Assembly: GCA_934426825.1 (NCBI GenBank)
Contig: CAKRYI010000022.1
Coordinates: 1-44,890 of the forward strand
Direction of reading: 5' to 3'
Length of the DNA: 44,890 nucleotides
Source of the DNA: an uncultured Acetatifactor sp.
GTDB lineage: Bacteria; Bacillota; Clostridia; Lachnospirales; Lachnospiraceae
Shown here: positions 1 through 9,527 of the stretch, piece by piece
Layout of the letters: each line of letters starts with the position of its first letter
How positions within the stretch are numbered: the first letter of the stretch is position 1
Notes under the pieces: model-generated
What the model was told of the DNA's origin: nothing
Database searches by the model: none
The model's input: the letters and a program-made list of their open reading frames with translations, nothing else
Made by a program: the position numbers and the translations under genes

Positions 1-49
1 TTTCCCGCCGATAAATGCTCAAAAATAAGTGGGGAATTTTCTCCGATAA

Positions 50-1027
50 AAATGGGACTTTTTTATTGACAATCACAAGGGTTTGAATCGGGATGGAATT
101 GATTCACCGGGAGTGTATATTGCTATCCAGGAGAACAATGAAAAGCAACTTGCAAAATACCGTGAAAAGAAGCCTCTTTGGAACAATGTTGCAGTGGGCA
201 GAATCCTTGCAAATGAGCAGTATACCGGAACCATGGTATATAACCGATTTAAGAGTGAAAATGTAGGCGATAAGCACGCCAAGGCTTTGCCTGAGGAAGA
301 ATGGAAACGCGTGGAAAATTGTCATGTTGCTATTATCTGTAGAGAGGATTTTGAAAGAGTGGCTGCCATGAGAAAAGGAAATAAATGCGCCGGTGTTGAG
401 CGAAAACATGAAGCACACTGTCTGACAGGTAAAATGATATGCGGAAACTGCGGGCACCGTATGTCCCATTCCTATTCCGGACGCCCGAAGTATTACTGCG
501 CCAAGCATTACCTTGATAAGGCAGATGGCAAGTGCAATATAAGTGTCCTCGATTCGACTATGGAAGAGGTGGTGATGAAGTCACTGCAGCTGTTCATTGA
601 TATGTGGGTGGATTCCAGAAAGATTGTGGATATGCAGCGTGAAAAGCAGGAACAGCGCTTAAAACTGGCAGAAAAGCATCTGCTTGATATGGAGAACAGC
701 TATGAGCGTATCAATAAGGATTTGCGTGATGCATATGAAAGCTACAAGCTTGGTATGACCGACAGAGAAACCTATCTGGAACAGAGAAAGACCTATGAGC
801 AGTTGCTTGTGCGCATGCAGGAAAATATCGAAAAGCAGAAGGCAGCAGTCAGTAAAATGGCAGCTGTGGATGTACCAGAAATAGCAGGTTTTGAAATGCT
901 GGACGGACAGATGAAATTGCAGAAACTGAATAAGGAAATCGTGGATGCTTTCGTGGCGGAGATTATCGTGTACGATAGGAAGAGGGTTGAGATAAAGTGG
1001 AAGTTTAGGGATGAGCTATTGTCATGA
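50..1027 (+). pseudogene. Large serine recombinase, 5'-truncated (C-terminal part only)
   Basis: This is the remnant of a large serine site-specific recombinase of the kind that moves integrative elements. The frame is open from position 50, just after a stop at 47-49. It becomes recombinase-like at LNRDGIDSPG (about position 83), which is the middle of the 'recombinase' domain. Next come the end of that domain (ILANEQYTGTMVYN), a zinc ribbon (CGNCGHRM followed by a CAKHYLDKADGKC segment) and a long charged coiled coil over roughly the last 120 residues. The N-terminal catalytic resolvase domain with its serine is missing, so the protein cannot recombine DNA. The first possible start is TTG at 83, with no good ribosome binding site. 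I infer a relic of the element that carried the neighbouring defence genes. Family assignment is secure; the cause of the truncation is not visible. Confidence 0.85.
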
Positions 1028-1033
1028 TTTTAG

Positions 1034-1062
1034 ATGAAAACTGTCGATAAAAATGATATAAT
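1034..1062 (+). promoter_or_regulatory. Putative promoter of gajAB
   Basis: ATGAAA (1034-1039) and TATAAT (1057-1062) are separated by 17 bases. TG at 1054-1055 gives an extended -10 element. It lies just after the recombinase remnant and 30 bases before gajA, so the defence genes probably have their own promoter. Confidence 0.6.
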
Positions 1063-1091
1063 TAATTATTATTCCTTGGGAGGATTTGTTA

Positions 1092-2804
1092 ATGAAGTTG
1101 ACAAGATTAATTATTGAAAACTATCGAAATTTTGAAGCACTTGATTTGGAAATAAGTAATATGAATGTTGTGTTTGGTGTTAATGATATTGGAAAAACTA
1201 ATTTGTTGTCAGCTATCAGGATGTTATTAGACCCTCAATGTAGAAGGAACGGATTTGTTGATTCTGATTATCATTTAAAGGATACTTCAAAGAAAATTAG
1301 AATAGTTTTAGGCATTAACGTGTCAGATGAAGAGGATGAGGATACAAAGAAAATTTTTGCCAAGGCAAAAGTGATTGGAACGGGAAAAGATACATTGTAT
1401 ATTTCGTTGGAAACTCAGTACAATGCAGAAAATCTATTTTCAGAAATTCATATGTCATGGGGAGATGACTTGGATGATTTGGAGCCGATGATATTGACAC
1501 AGCAATTTAGATGTGATGTTGATAATATTTTTAATGTCATTTATATTGACTCTTCTATACAATTGGATGCAGTTTTTAAAAGGTATGCAAGAACATTATT
1601 TCAAAATCCTAAAAGTATAGATGAGTCTGAAAAAACAGATTTACGAGCATGTATAGATAATTTGAATTCGACTATATCGGGCATTAAATTAATAGATGAA
1701 TTTCAAAATAATTTGAGTAAAGAATATGAGCATTACAGAGAAGAGGGACTTGAGATAAAGATAAAATCTGAAGTTGAAATGGATAATATATATTCAAAAT
1801 TAATTCCTTATATTTCCTATGAAGATGGTAAGACCTATCCTACGGCAGGAGACGGAAGAAAAAAGATAGTTGAATATTCCATTTTAGGAATGGAAAGTCG
1901 CGAAAGTGAGAAGAAGAAAATAAATATCTTTTTGGTTGAAGAATTAGAAAATCACCTGCACAGATCCTTGCAGATTTCATTATCGTTTCAACTTTTTGAA
2001 GATAGGCTGTTTAGGCACATGTTTATTACAACTCATTCTTCTTTGATAGTTAGCAGGATGGATGAGGTTACTTTGGTCAAATTATATAATCCAGAAAAGG
2101 CTGATGGAAAATCTGTTGAGTATATAGTTCCTAAAGAGTATAAAAAGAATAAAGCTAAGCTAAATACGGAACTAAGTGAAGCAATATTTGCTGAAAAGGT
2201 GTTATTGGTTGAAGGTCCATCTGAAAAAATTCTGTTTGAGAGAGTATTGACAGATCTTGCGCCAAAGTATGAATGTAAAGGGAGATATATCTTACAAGTA
2301 GATGGCGTCGCATTTAAAACTTATTATGAAATTTTAAATAAGTTAGGAATAAAATGTTTGATAAAGACAGACAATGATTTGAAATACTATGAAACAGATG
2401 GAAAGATTGAATTTGCAGGGATTAATAGATGTGCGGAGATTGCTGGTATAAGTAAGAAGAATAAGAGAACATTGAATACTATTATTTCTAAGGCTCAATT
2501 CGATTCAGAAAGAAAACAGCATCAAATACACTATTTCAACGAGTTTTCACAAACTATTGAAGACTTGAAGGACAAGGGGATTTTCTTGTCTCAAATTGAT
2601 TTGGAAAATGATTTGTATGAAGTAATTCCAAGTACAATGAATCGGTACGTTTCATCAGTAGGTGGAAGATTGGATGCCGTTGATTATTTGCAAAAAGCAA
2701 AGCAGAATAGGATGGTGGCTTTGTGTGAGAAAATAACCAAAACGGATTCTAAAGCGATATTTGAGGACGATAAATTTTTGTGTATTAAGGAGTTGGTTCA
2801 ATGA
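1092..2804 (+). CDS. gajA: Gabija protein GajA, OLD-family ATPase/TOPRIM nuclease
   Basis: GajA is the nuclease subunit of the Gabija anti-phage system, a DNA endonuclease that assembles with GajB. The 570-residue product has the usual GajA length. Its N-terminal ABC-type ATPase domain has Walker A GVNDIGKT (residues 29-36), Walker B FLVEELENH with E283/E284, and the following TTHSS segment. The C-terminal TOPRIM domain starts at LLVEGPSE with metal-binding E374 and carries the acidic pair D427/D429 (KTDNDLK). I chose ATG 1092 because GGGAGG lies 8 bases upstream; a TTG at 1086 would sit too close to that site. The gene overlaps gajB by 4 bases (ATGA), which suggests translational coupling. 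All catalytic motifs appear intact. Confidence 0.93.
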   Translation: MKLTRLIIENYRNFEALDLEISNMNVVFGVNDIGKTNLLSAIRMLLDPQCRRNGFVDSDYHLKDTSKKIRIVLGINVSDEEDEDTKKIFAKAKVIGTGKDTLYISLETQYNAENLFSEIHMSWGDDLDDLEPMILTQQFRCDVDNIFNVIYIDSSIQLDAVFKRYARTLFQNPKSIDESEKTDLRACIDNLNSTISGIKLIDEFQNNLSKEYEHYREEGLEIKIKSEVEMDNIYSKLIPYISYEDGKTYPTAGDGRKKIVEYSILGMESRESEKKKINIFLVEELENHLHRSLQISLSFQLFEDRLFRHMFITTHSSLIVSRMDEVTLVKLYNPEKADGKSVEYIVPKEYKKNKAKLNTELSEAIFAEKVLLVEGPSEKILFERVLTDLAPKYECKGRYILQVDGVAFKTYYEILNKLGIKCLIKTDNDLKYYETDGKIEFAGINRCAEIAGISKKNKRTLNTIISKAQFDSERKQHQIHYFNEFSQTIEDLKDKGIFLSQIDLENDLYEVIPSTMNRYVSSVGGRLDAVDYLQKAKQNRMVALCEKITKTDSKAIFEDDKFLCIKELVQ

Positions 2805-4357
2805 GCGAAATAAAGGATAGTAAAATTCGGGAATCAATACTTACAACAAATGGTAATATTGTAATTGCAGCTGATGCTGGAACTGGAAAGACATACATGA
2901 CAGTTGAAAGAATAAAGCATGATGTAATGAAGGTTGATAATTATCAGACGTACGCTGCCATAACATTTACTAATAAAGCAGCCAAGGAACTTATGGATAG
3001 ATTAGGAGAAATACAGAACGGATTTGTCGGAACAAATGATAAGTTTATTCTCAATGAAGTGATTATACCATTTTCGAAAGATGTATATCCGCAGGTTAAG
3101 GGCAAAATTATCAAAACGGATTATTCGGCAGCAGAAAAGCGCGATAAAGGGAATGATTTGTTAGCACGATTTGTAGAAGAAGGTATAATTGGGACATATA
3201 CTGATTCTCATCATAATTTTGCATTTAAGTTAGCGTTGCATATATTGAAGAAATCGCACGCAGCGAAAAGATATTTGAGTAATAGATATTTTAGAATATA
3301 TGTTGATGAGTATCAGGATTCTGATAAAGATATGCATAATTTTTTTATGTATCTTAATGAGGAACTGTGTATCCCCTTCTTTATAGTGGGAGATTTTAAA
3401 CAATCCATATATGAGTGGCGCGGAGGTTATCCGGATGGATTTAAGAACTTGTTACAAAGTCAAAAATATACAGGTTTTAAATTGTTGCATAATTTTAGAT
3501 CTAATCAACAAATCCAAAACTACGCTTCGATTTTTATAGATGATATAAGAGAGAATTATCATAAATGTGTTTTAAATGGAGAAGTAAAAGGATGCATTTA
3601 TAGTGGAGATAGTATGCTTATACAATATATCGAAAAATGGTTAATGCAAAAAGGAAATTGTGCTTTTTTGGTCTATAGTAATAGAGAGGCAAAAGAATGG
3701 GCTGAAAAATTAGCTAGTTTGCATTTTGTGTATATACCAAGAGCACCTATAGATGAGCCAGATTTAGATAATGAACAAGTGTGGGTAGCAAGATGTGTTG
3801 CTAATTATTTTTATAAGAAAAGGTATAGTGAGTATTCTTTTTATGATGAAATACCAAATCAAGATGCATATGATATTGTTTTTATAAAAAATACATTACG
3901 AACTCTGAAAACAGAATACTATAAAAAGGGGTGGACCAATTTGGCAACGGAGTGTGTTGAGAGACTTTATCAATATATATTAGCAGCTTATGATGCAGAC
4001 AAGATGAAGTGTGAAATACAAAAGTTGAAGGAAACAATTGAAGATACCCAGTATGAAAAGAGTTTTAATATAGAGTTATATGACAGAATAGCAACGACGA
4101 TTCATTCTTCAAAAGGATTGCAATATAATCAGGTTATAATTAATTCTGATAATTTTATTTATAATAATGAACTTAGTAACTCAGAAGTTCATTATGTTGC
4201 AATAACAAGGCCGGAGGAACGCTTGTTAGTACTATTTAAGCAGGGTGGAAGGAAAGCAGAAATGTATTATAGGGCTATAAGTGAAAGGGCGAAACAAATA
4301 GAGGTTGAGGGAATTCAACAAAGCGCTAAAGCTGTAATACAGATAGACAATATTTAA
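2801..4357 (+). CDS. gajB: Gabija protein GajB, UvrD/PcrA-like helicase
   Basis: GajB is the superfamily 1 helicase-like partner of GajA and is thought to sense or process DNA ends during phage attack. The 518-residue protein shows the UvrD motif series in order: Walker A AADAGTGKT (K30, T31), the Ia-like segment ITFTNKAAKEL, Walker B YVDEYQDS, motif III VGDFKQSIYEWRGG, motif IV HNFRSN, motif V TTIHSSKGLQ and motif VI YVAITRPEERL. It lacks the large 1B/2B insertions of housekeeping UvrD, as expected for compact GajB proteins. The start codon overlaps the gajA stop. Together with gajA this is a complete Gabija pair by recognised motifs. Confidence 0.92.
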   Translation: MSEIKDSKIRESILTTNGNIVIAADAGTGKTYMTVERIKHDVMKVDNYQTYAAITFTNKAAKELMDRLGEIQNGFVGTNDKFILNEVIIPFSKDVYPQVKGKIIKTDYSAAEKRDKGNDLLARFVEEGIIGTYTDSHHNFAFKLALHILKKSHAAKRYLSNRYFRIYVDEYQDSDKDMHNFFMYLNEELCIPFFIVGDFKQSIYEWRGGYPDGFKNLLQSQKYTGFKLLHNFRSNQQIQNYASIFIDDIRENYHKCVLNGEVKGCIYSGDSMLIQYIEKWLMQKGNCAFLVYSNREAKEWAEKLASLHFVYIPRAPIDEPDLDNEQVWVARCVANYFYKKRYSEYSFYDEIPNQDAYDIVFIKNTLRTLKTEYYKKGWTNLATECVERLYQYILAAYDADKMKCEIQKLKETIEDTQYEKSFNIELYDRIATTIHSSKGLQYNQVIINSDNFIYNNELSNSEVHYVAITRPEERLLVLFKQGGRKAEMYYRAISERAKQIEVEGIQQSAKAVIQIDNI

Positions 4358-4397
4358 GCGGATAAGATATATTTTCTTGACAGGAGGTCTTTTATAT

Positions 4398-5147
4398 ATG
4401 ATGAATTTGCTTGCTGATTTAGAGATTCAGTGCGAAAAGTGTGGACAAGTCCATGTAGTGTCCAAAGACTTTTTAGAACCTGATGCAAGTTCGTATGAAC
4501 GTAGTATGGGAGACGAAATTGAATATATTATTGAGGATTTTATTATATGCGATGAATGCAAAAGTGAGATTAGATTTGTAATTAGAGAATACGAGTATCC
4601 CGTAGGGGCTTATAATTATGATGATTATGAAATCTCCGGTGGTGAATTTATACAAGAACCTAATATGGGGATTATATATTGTCAAGAAGAGTTTGATATG
4701 GAAGCGGCATATGGAGAATATGATAGGGTACGCGACTTGATTTTACAGATAGTAGATGATAGAGATATGCTTTATAATATAACTCCAAGAGAATTTGAAG
4801 AAGTGGTAGAGCGCATTTTTATTTCGGAAGGATTTGAGACGCAATTGACCAAAGCTACACGTGATGGCGGAAAAGATATAATTGCAGTAAAATACAGTAT
4901 GGGAAAACCTATTGTTTTTTATGTAGAGTGTAAGCAGTATGGCAGACATAGAACAGTAGATGTTAATATTGTTAGATCTTTATATGGTGTGCAAATGAGT
5001 GATCAAATAAATAAATCAGTGTTGGTTACAACCTCTCATTTTTCAAGAGATGCCAGAGAATATGCTGAAAACCAAAATACATTAATAGATTTAATTGATG
5101 TAGATGAATTTTATGAATTGTTAAAATGCAGTGCAAAAAGAATGTAA
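4398..5147 (+). CDS. Mrr-type restriction endonuclease-like protein with N-terminal zinc ribbon
   Basis: The 249-residue protein has a C-terminal PD-(D/E)XK nuclease domain of the Mrr/type IV restriction class. It begins at TPREFEEVVERIFISEGF and carries the catalytic pattern DGGKDIIAV (D156) followed by VECKQYG (E177-x-K179). The N-terminal part has CEKCG and a later CDECK, a probable four-cysteine zinc ribbon joined by an acidic linker. Such enzymes usually cut modified or foreign DNA. I placed the start at ATG 4398 because AGGAGGT (4382-4388) is 9 bases upstream; ATG 4401 is an equally possible codon. It follows gajB by 40 bases in the same orientation and may be co-transcribed. Whether it acts with Gabija or is an independent defence gene cannot be told from sequence. 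Confidence 0.85.
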   Translation: MMNLLADLEIQCEKCGQVHVVSKDFLEPDASSYERSMGDEIEYIIEDFIICDECKSEIRFVIREYEYPVGAYNYDDYEISGGEFIQEPNMGIIYCQEEFDMEAAYGEYDRVRDLILQIVDDRDMLYNITPREFEEVVERIFISEGFETQLTKATRDGGKDIIAVKYSMGKPIVFYVECKQYGRHRTVDVNIVRSLYGVQMSDQINKSVLVTTSHFSRDAREYAENQNTLIDLIDVDEFYELLKCSAKRM

Positions 5148-5312
5148 AGAATCTTACATAGCGGTGTAACTTAGGTGATTGCAAAGCGGGAGTCATAACC
5201 CGCCACCGCATTCGATTCCATCCGGAATCCGAAAACTGAATAAAGAACCTATCCATAAAAGGCTTTTTAAGAAAAACAAAATTTTCTAAAAAAATCCCCT
5301 TCACACCCTTGA
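5148..5312. other. Non-coding junction with a stem-loop
   Basis: There is no gene in these 165 bases. GCGGTG (5161-5166) can pair with CACCGC (5204-5209), and inside that GCGGG (5186-5190) pairs with CCCGC (5199-5203) around an AGTCATAA loop. The sequence ends where the truncated helicase frame opens after a TGA at 5310-5312. I do not recognise the element; it may be the scar of a rearrangement. Confidence 0.4.
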
Positions 5313-7556
5313 CACGAGCGGGGAACTGGAAAAACATATGCGTCCGCATTTGCTATGCGGGAACTTGGGTTCAAACGAGTGCTATTTTTAGTTCATAGAG
5401 GACAGTTGGCAAGGCAAACGAAAAAGTCATATGAAAGAGTATTTGGTGAATCGGTTTCTATGGGATTGGTAGGGGCTGGTTATCAGGAGTATGAAAAGGA
5501 TTATGTATTTGCCATGGTGCAAACTCTGAATCGGGATAACCACTTATATCAGTATAAACCAGATGAATTTGATTGTATCATTTTAGATGAGGCGCATCAC
5601 AGTGCCGCAAATACCTACCAGAAAGTGATGAAATACTTCAGACCGAGGTTGTGGTTGGGTATGACGGCTACACCGGATAAAAGAGATGATGACATGGAAG
5701 GTAAAAATATATATGAAATCTTTCATTATCAAATAGCTTACGAAATCCGGTTGCAACAGGCAATGGAGGAGAATATGTTATGTCCCTTTCACTATTTTGG
5801 AATTAGTGATATATCATTGCTGGACGAAAAACAGATAAAAGCCAAGAAAATGACAGAAAGAGACTTCAATTTATTAACGGGCGATGAAAGGGTAAGACAC
5901 ATTATTGCGCAAGCAAACTACTATGGTTACAGTGGGGACAGAGTAAAGGGGCTGGTATTTTGCAGCCGAATAGATGAATCGGAGGAATTATCTGCAAAAT
6001 TTAACGAAGCTGGTTTTAGAACAATAGCATTAAATGGAAGTGCAACGGAAGAGGAGAGAGCAAGCGCATTTAAGCGTTTGGCAATGGATGAATCCGAGGC
6101 TACGGAAAACATGCAGCCGTTAGATTATATTTTTTCGGTGGAGATATTAAATGAAGGTGTTGACATCGTTGAGGTTAATCAAGTAATTATGCTTCGCCCC
6201 ACAGAGTCACCTATTGTTTTCATTCAGCAATTAGGAAGAGGATTACGAAAGGCGGATGGAAAAGAGTATGTGGTAGTGCTGGATTTTATAGGGAATTATA
6301 ATAATAATTTTATGATACCGGTTGCATTATCTGGAGATAGAACTTATAATTCTGACACGATTCGTAAGTATGTACTCAGTGGAAATAGCACAATACCCGG
6401 AGCATCAACTGTTCATTTTGATGAAGTGGCTAAGGATAAGATTTTTTCTTCTATTGATAGAATTAGAGGAATGAAATCGATTATCAGAGAAAGCTATATT
6501 ACCTTAAAAAATCGCTTGGGAAGAGTTCCATATCTCCTTGACTTTTACGAAAATGGAGAGGTGGACCCGCTTGTAATTATTCGGGAATACAAGAGCTATC
6601 AGTTGTTTTTGGAATCTGTAGAAAAAGAATCGTATGTTGGTAAAATTTCAGAGCAGGAACAAATTACACTGGAATATTTATCTAAGACAGTTCTTGCCGG
6701 AACAAGACCATATGAACTAGAAATTCTGAAATGGTTTTTACACAATGAAGTAATCAATGTAGATACGATAAAAGAGGAATTTCAGGTAAAGTATGGATAT
6801 AAAATTAATATGGCGTCTTTTCAGGATGCTGTTAATGTTTTACAGGGGCATTTTGTAAGTAAAGAGGAGGAATATTTAAGGTATAGTCGATTGGAAATTA
6901 TTAGTGACAGTAAGGCACAAATGCTTCAAAGAATGAGAGGTTTCACAGAACGCCTGCGTCATATGGAATTTTATAAGCAGGTCAGTGATATTATAGAGGT
7001 TGGGCTAAGAAGATATAATGATAAATATGCGTCAAAGGTGACGGAGGATAATCCGTTTGTGCTGTATGAGAAGTATTCCAGAAGAGACGTTAGTTTGCTG
7101 ATGAATTGCGGAAAGGATTTATCTTCTACCATGTATGGAATGAAACGTATTGGCGATGATGTGTTTATTTTTGTTACCTATCACAAGGAAGAAAATGCTA
7201 ACGAAGACAAAAATTATGTGGACGGAAAGCCTGATTATGCGGATACATTTGAGGATAACATGATTTTTCGGTGGGACTCACAGATAGGAAGAGGAATCAA
7301 TAGTTCCTATATGGCAGACGTTATTACAGCATCACATAAGCATTTATTTGTAAAAAAGAGTGATGCGGAAACAAATTTCTATTATATGGGATTGTTTGAT
7401 GTAGTAGATGTAAAAGCAGATAAAAAGAAAGACAATAATGGCAAAGAACGTGACATTACGAAGGTTAAAATGAAAATGAAGCATCCGGTACGGGATGATT
7501 TGTTGCGTTATCTGCAAAGTAATATTCAGGAAAACGAGGATAAAAAAGTAGGATGA
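5313..7556 (+). pseudogene. SF2 DEAD/DEAH-box helicase (DUF3427-type), 5'-truncated
   Basis: About 747 codons of a superfamily 2 helicase remain. The frame opens directly after a TGA and at once reads HERGTGKTYASAFA, the Walker A motif. It continues with FLVHRGQ (Ia), LDEAHH (motif II), GMTATP (motif III), LNEGVD (V) and QQLGRGLR (VI). The C-terminal half resembles the DUF3427 region found in such helicases. Related proteins normally have a further N-terminal part before Walker A, often phospholipase D-like; it is missing here. No start codon precedes Walker A, and the first in-frame ATG (5355) lies after it and has no ribosome binding site. Any product would therefore lack motif I. The stop overlaps the NUDIX start by 4 bases, so this was once an operon of helicase, NUDIX and AlbA_2 genes. 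Confidence 0.82.
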
Positions 7557-7954
7557 AAACAATAAGAGTAGTTGCCGCTGTAATTAAGGTAATAAACGAT
7601 GAAGGAATCCCGGCAATTTTTGCTACACAAAGGGGCTATGGCGAATTTAAAGGTGGCTGGGAATTTCCCGGAGGAAAAATTGAGGAGGGAGAAACGCCAC
7701 AGCAGGCGCTGAAAAGAGAAATCATGGAAGAATTGGATACGGAAATAGAAGTGGGCGAGTTAATTGACACCATTGAATACGATTATCCGGCATTTCATCT
7801 TAGCATGGACTGCTTTTTTGCCAAAATAATTTCCGGTGATTTGGTTTTAAAGGAACATGAAGCGGCAAAGTGGCTGACAAAAGAAGAATTGGGAACGGTG
7901 TCGTGGCTCCCGGCAGACATTACATTGATTGAAAAAATAAAGAGCAGCCTATAA
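7553..7954 (+). CDS. NUDIX hydrolase (MutT/CTP pyrophosphohydrolase-like)
   Basis: The 133-residue NUDIX protein carries the family box GGKIEEGETPQQALKREIMEE plus the L of LDTEIEVG, matching GX5EX7REUXEEXGU. Family members cleave nucleoside diphosphates linked to another moiety, for example oxidised or free dNTPs. This one looks closest to the MutT/(d)CTP pyrophosphatase group, from the N-terminal VAAVIKV and WEFPGG segments. Its ATG overlaps the stop of the upstream helicase, indicating translational coupling. The intact frame behind a broken helicase suggests either recent damage or an independent role. The substrate cannot be inferred. Confidence 0.88.
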   Translation: MKTIRVVAAVIKVINDEGIPAIFATQRGYGEFKGGWEFPGGKIEEGETPQQALKREIMEELDTEIEVGELIDTIEYDYPAFHLSMDCFFAKIISGDLVLKEHEAAKWLTKEELGTVSWLPADITLIEKIKSSL

Positions 7955-7982
7955 CGAGTATTGAAGAAAGAGAGGCATTTGA

Positions 7983-9527
7983 GTGATACCATTAAAAATA
8001 GAGACGTTACTAGAAGGGCGTGTGGTTGAACATGACAGGGTAGAGTATAAAACAGGTTGGAATCCCAATGCCATTATTCATTCAATCTGTGCTTTTGCCA
8101 ATGATTATGATAATACAAACGGTGGATATATTGTAATTGGCGTAAAAGAAGAAAAGGGGATGCCGGTGTTTCCGCTGGAAGGATTGCCCAAGGAAGAATT
8201 GGATTCCATTCAGCAGGAAATATTTCAATATTGTAATATGATTGTTCCGAGATATATTCCCAGAATAGAGTTGGTTGATTATAAAAGTACAGGAACATTT
8301 TTGATATACTTATGGTGTCCGGCAGGAGATAGTGGGCCTTATCAGGCACCGAACACCGTGTATGGTGTCAAAGGGCAAAAACCTGATAAGAGTATGAAGT
8401 ATTGGATTCGTCCGGCTTCTCTCACAACCGAGGCAAAGCAGGATGAAATATCAGAATTATTTGATAAATTCAACTCGGTTCCATATGATGACAGAATCAA
8501 CAGAAAAGCGAAAATTGATGATATTAGGCGGGGATATATTGAGGATTTTATCAGAAAAAGCAATAGCAGTCTAATAAATGAGCTCAATACCTGTTCATTA
8601 GAGGAGTTACTGCTTGCACAGGAAGTTGCTGATGAAACAGACACAGAGCTTGATATTAGAAATATTGGCGTGTTGATGTTTACGGAACATCCTGAAAAAT
8701 TTATTCCGGGTGCATATATTGAGTTAATCCGTTTTAACACTAAGGATGCAGAAGCCTCTGATGATTTTATCGAAAAGACATTTACCGGACCTATTTGGAA
8801 ACAGGTTATGGATGCACTGGATTATATAAAGAACACGGTTATTGAACAGAAAGTTGAGAAAGTGCAAGGTCAGGCGGAAGCAGTAAGATTTTACAATTAT
8901 CCGTATAACGCGCTGGAAGAAACATTGGTAAATGCAATATTTCATAAATCCTATCGGGAACCGGAGCCGGTGGAAATCCGTATATATGTGGATAGTATAC
9001 AGATTCTTAATTATCCGGGACTTGCCAAGTGGATTAATCTTGAATATTTTGAAGCAGGTAAAGTTAAAGGAAGAAAATATCGCAATAGAAGAATTGGAGA
9101 ACTTTTTAAAGAAATTGATTTATCTGAGAAAAAGGGAACAGGAATCCCTAAGATACTGCGTGAGCTTAGACAAAATGGTTCGCCGGAACCGGAATTTGAT
9201 ATGGATGAGGATAGAACCTACCTAAATACGATTATTCATATTAGAGATGGATTTGAGGTAAAAGATGTTTTGAATGAAAGAAGTTTTGAAACAAGTTTGA
9301 AAGAAGTTTTGAAAGAAGTTTTGAAAGAAGCTGATTACAATAAAGTGCTTCCTATTGTAGAGATAATTGATGAATACGGAAGAATATCACCAGAGGAAGC
9401 TAAGAAGATATGTGGAAAATCAAAGACAACAACATGGCGCTATCTTAACATTTTAACAGATACCGGATATGTTGTCTCAGAAGGAAACACAAATAATAGT
9501 GTTTATAGAGCCACAGGTACAAAATAA
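7983..9527 (+). CDS. AlbA_2/Schlafen-type ATP-binding protein with C-terminal winged helix
   Basis: The 514-residue protein begins with an AlbA_2 (Schlafen-like) domain: VEYKTGWNP, an AFANDYDNTNGGYIVIGVKE core and later strands. A putative ATP-binding region of the HATPase_c_4 class follows, with the segment ALEETLVNAIFHKSY and GTGIPKILRELRQNG. A winged helix (GRISPEEAKKICGKSKTTTWRYLNIL) closes the protein. Such proteins are often annotated as transcriptional regulators and recur in defence islands. The linker before the winged helix is made of near-perfect 12-base repeats encoding KEVLKEVLKE. The start is GTG 7983 behind a GAAAGAGAGG ribosome binding site, 28 bases after the NUDIX gene. The function is unknown; it may complete a helicase-NUDIX-AlbA_2 module. 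Confidence 0.8.
   Translation: MIPLKIETLLEGRVVEHDRVEYKTGWNPNAIIHSICAFANDYDNTNGGYIVIGVKEEKGMPVFPLEGLPKEELDSIQQEIFQYCNMIVPRYIPRIELVDYKSTGTFLIYLWCPAGDSGPYQAPNTVYGVKGQKPDKSMKYWIRPASLTTEAKQDEISELFDKFNSVPYDDRINRKAKIDDIRRGYIEDFIRKSNSSLINELNTCSLEELLLAQEVADETDTELDIRNIGVLMFTEHPEKFIPGAYIELIRFNTKDAEASDDFIEKTFTGPIWKQVMDALDYIKNTVIEQKVEKVQGQAEAVRFYNYPYNALEETLVNAIFHKSYREPEPVEIRIYVDSIQILNYPGLAKWINLEYFEAGKVKGRKYRNRRIGELFKEIDLSEKKGTGIPKILRELRQNGSPEPEFDMDEDRTYLNTIIHIRDGFEVKDVLNERSFETSLKEVLKEVLKEADYNKVLPIVEIIDEYGRISPEEAKKICGKSKTTTWRYLNILTDTGYVVSEGNTNNSVYRATGTK
9276..9332 (+). repeat. Short tandem repeat inside the AlbA_2 gene
   Basis: Units of GAAAGAAGTTTT occur at 9276, 9299 and 9311, with an 11-base variant (GAAACAAGTTT) at 9288 and a partial unit at 9323. 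They encode the linker before the winged helix. Because one unit is 11 bases long, the repeats on either side are read in different frames (ERSF then KEVL). Confidence 0.85.

Noticed and set aside
5161..5230. tRNA gene with CAT anticodon
   Set aside because: The anticodon-like stem has an 8-base loop and there is no acceptor or T-stem pairing.
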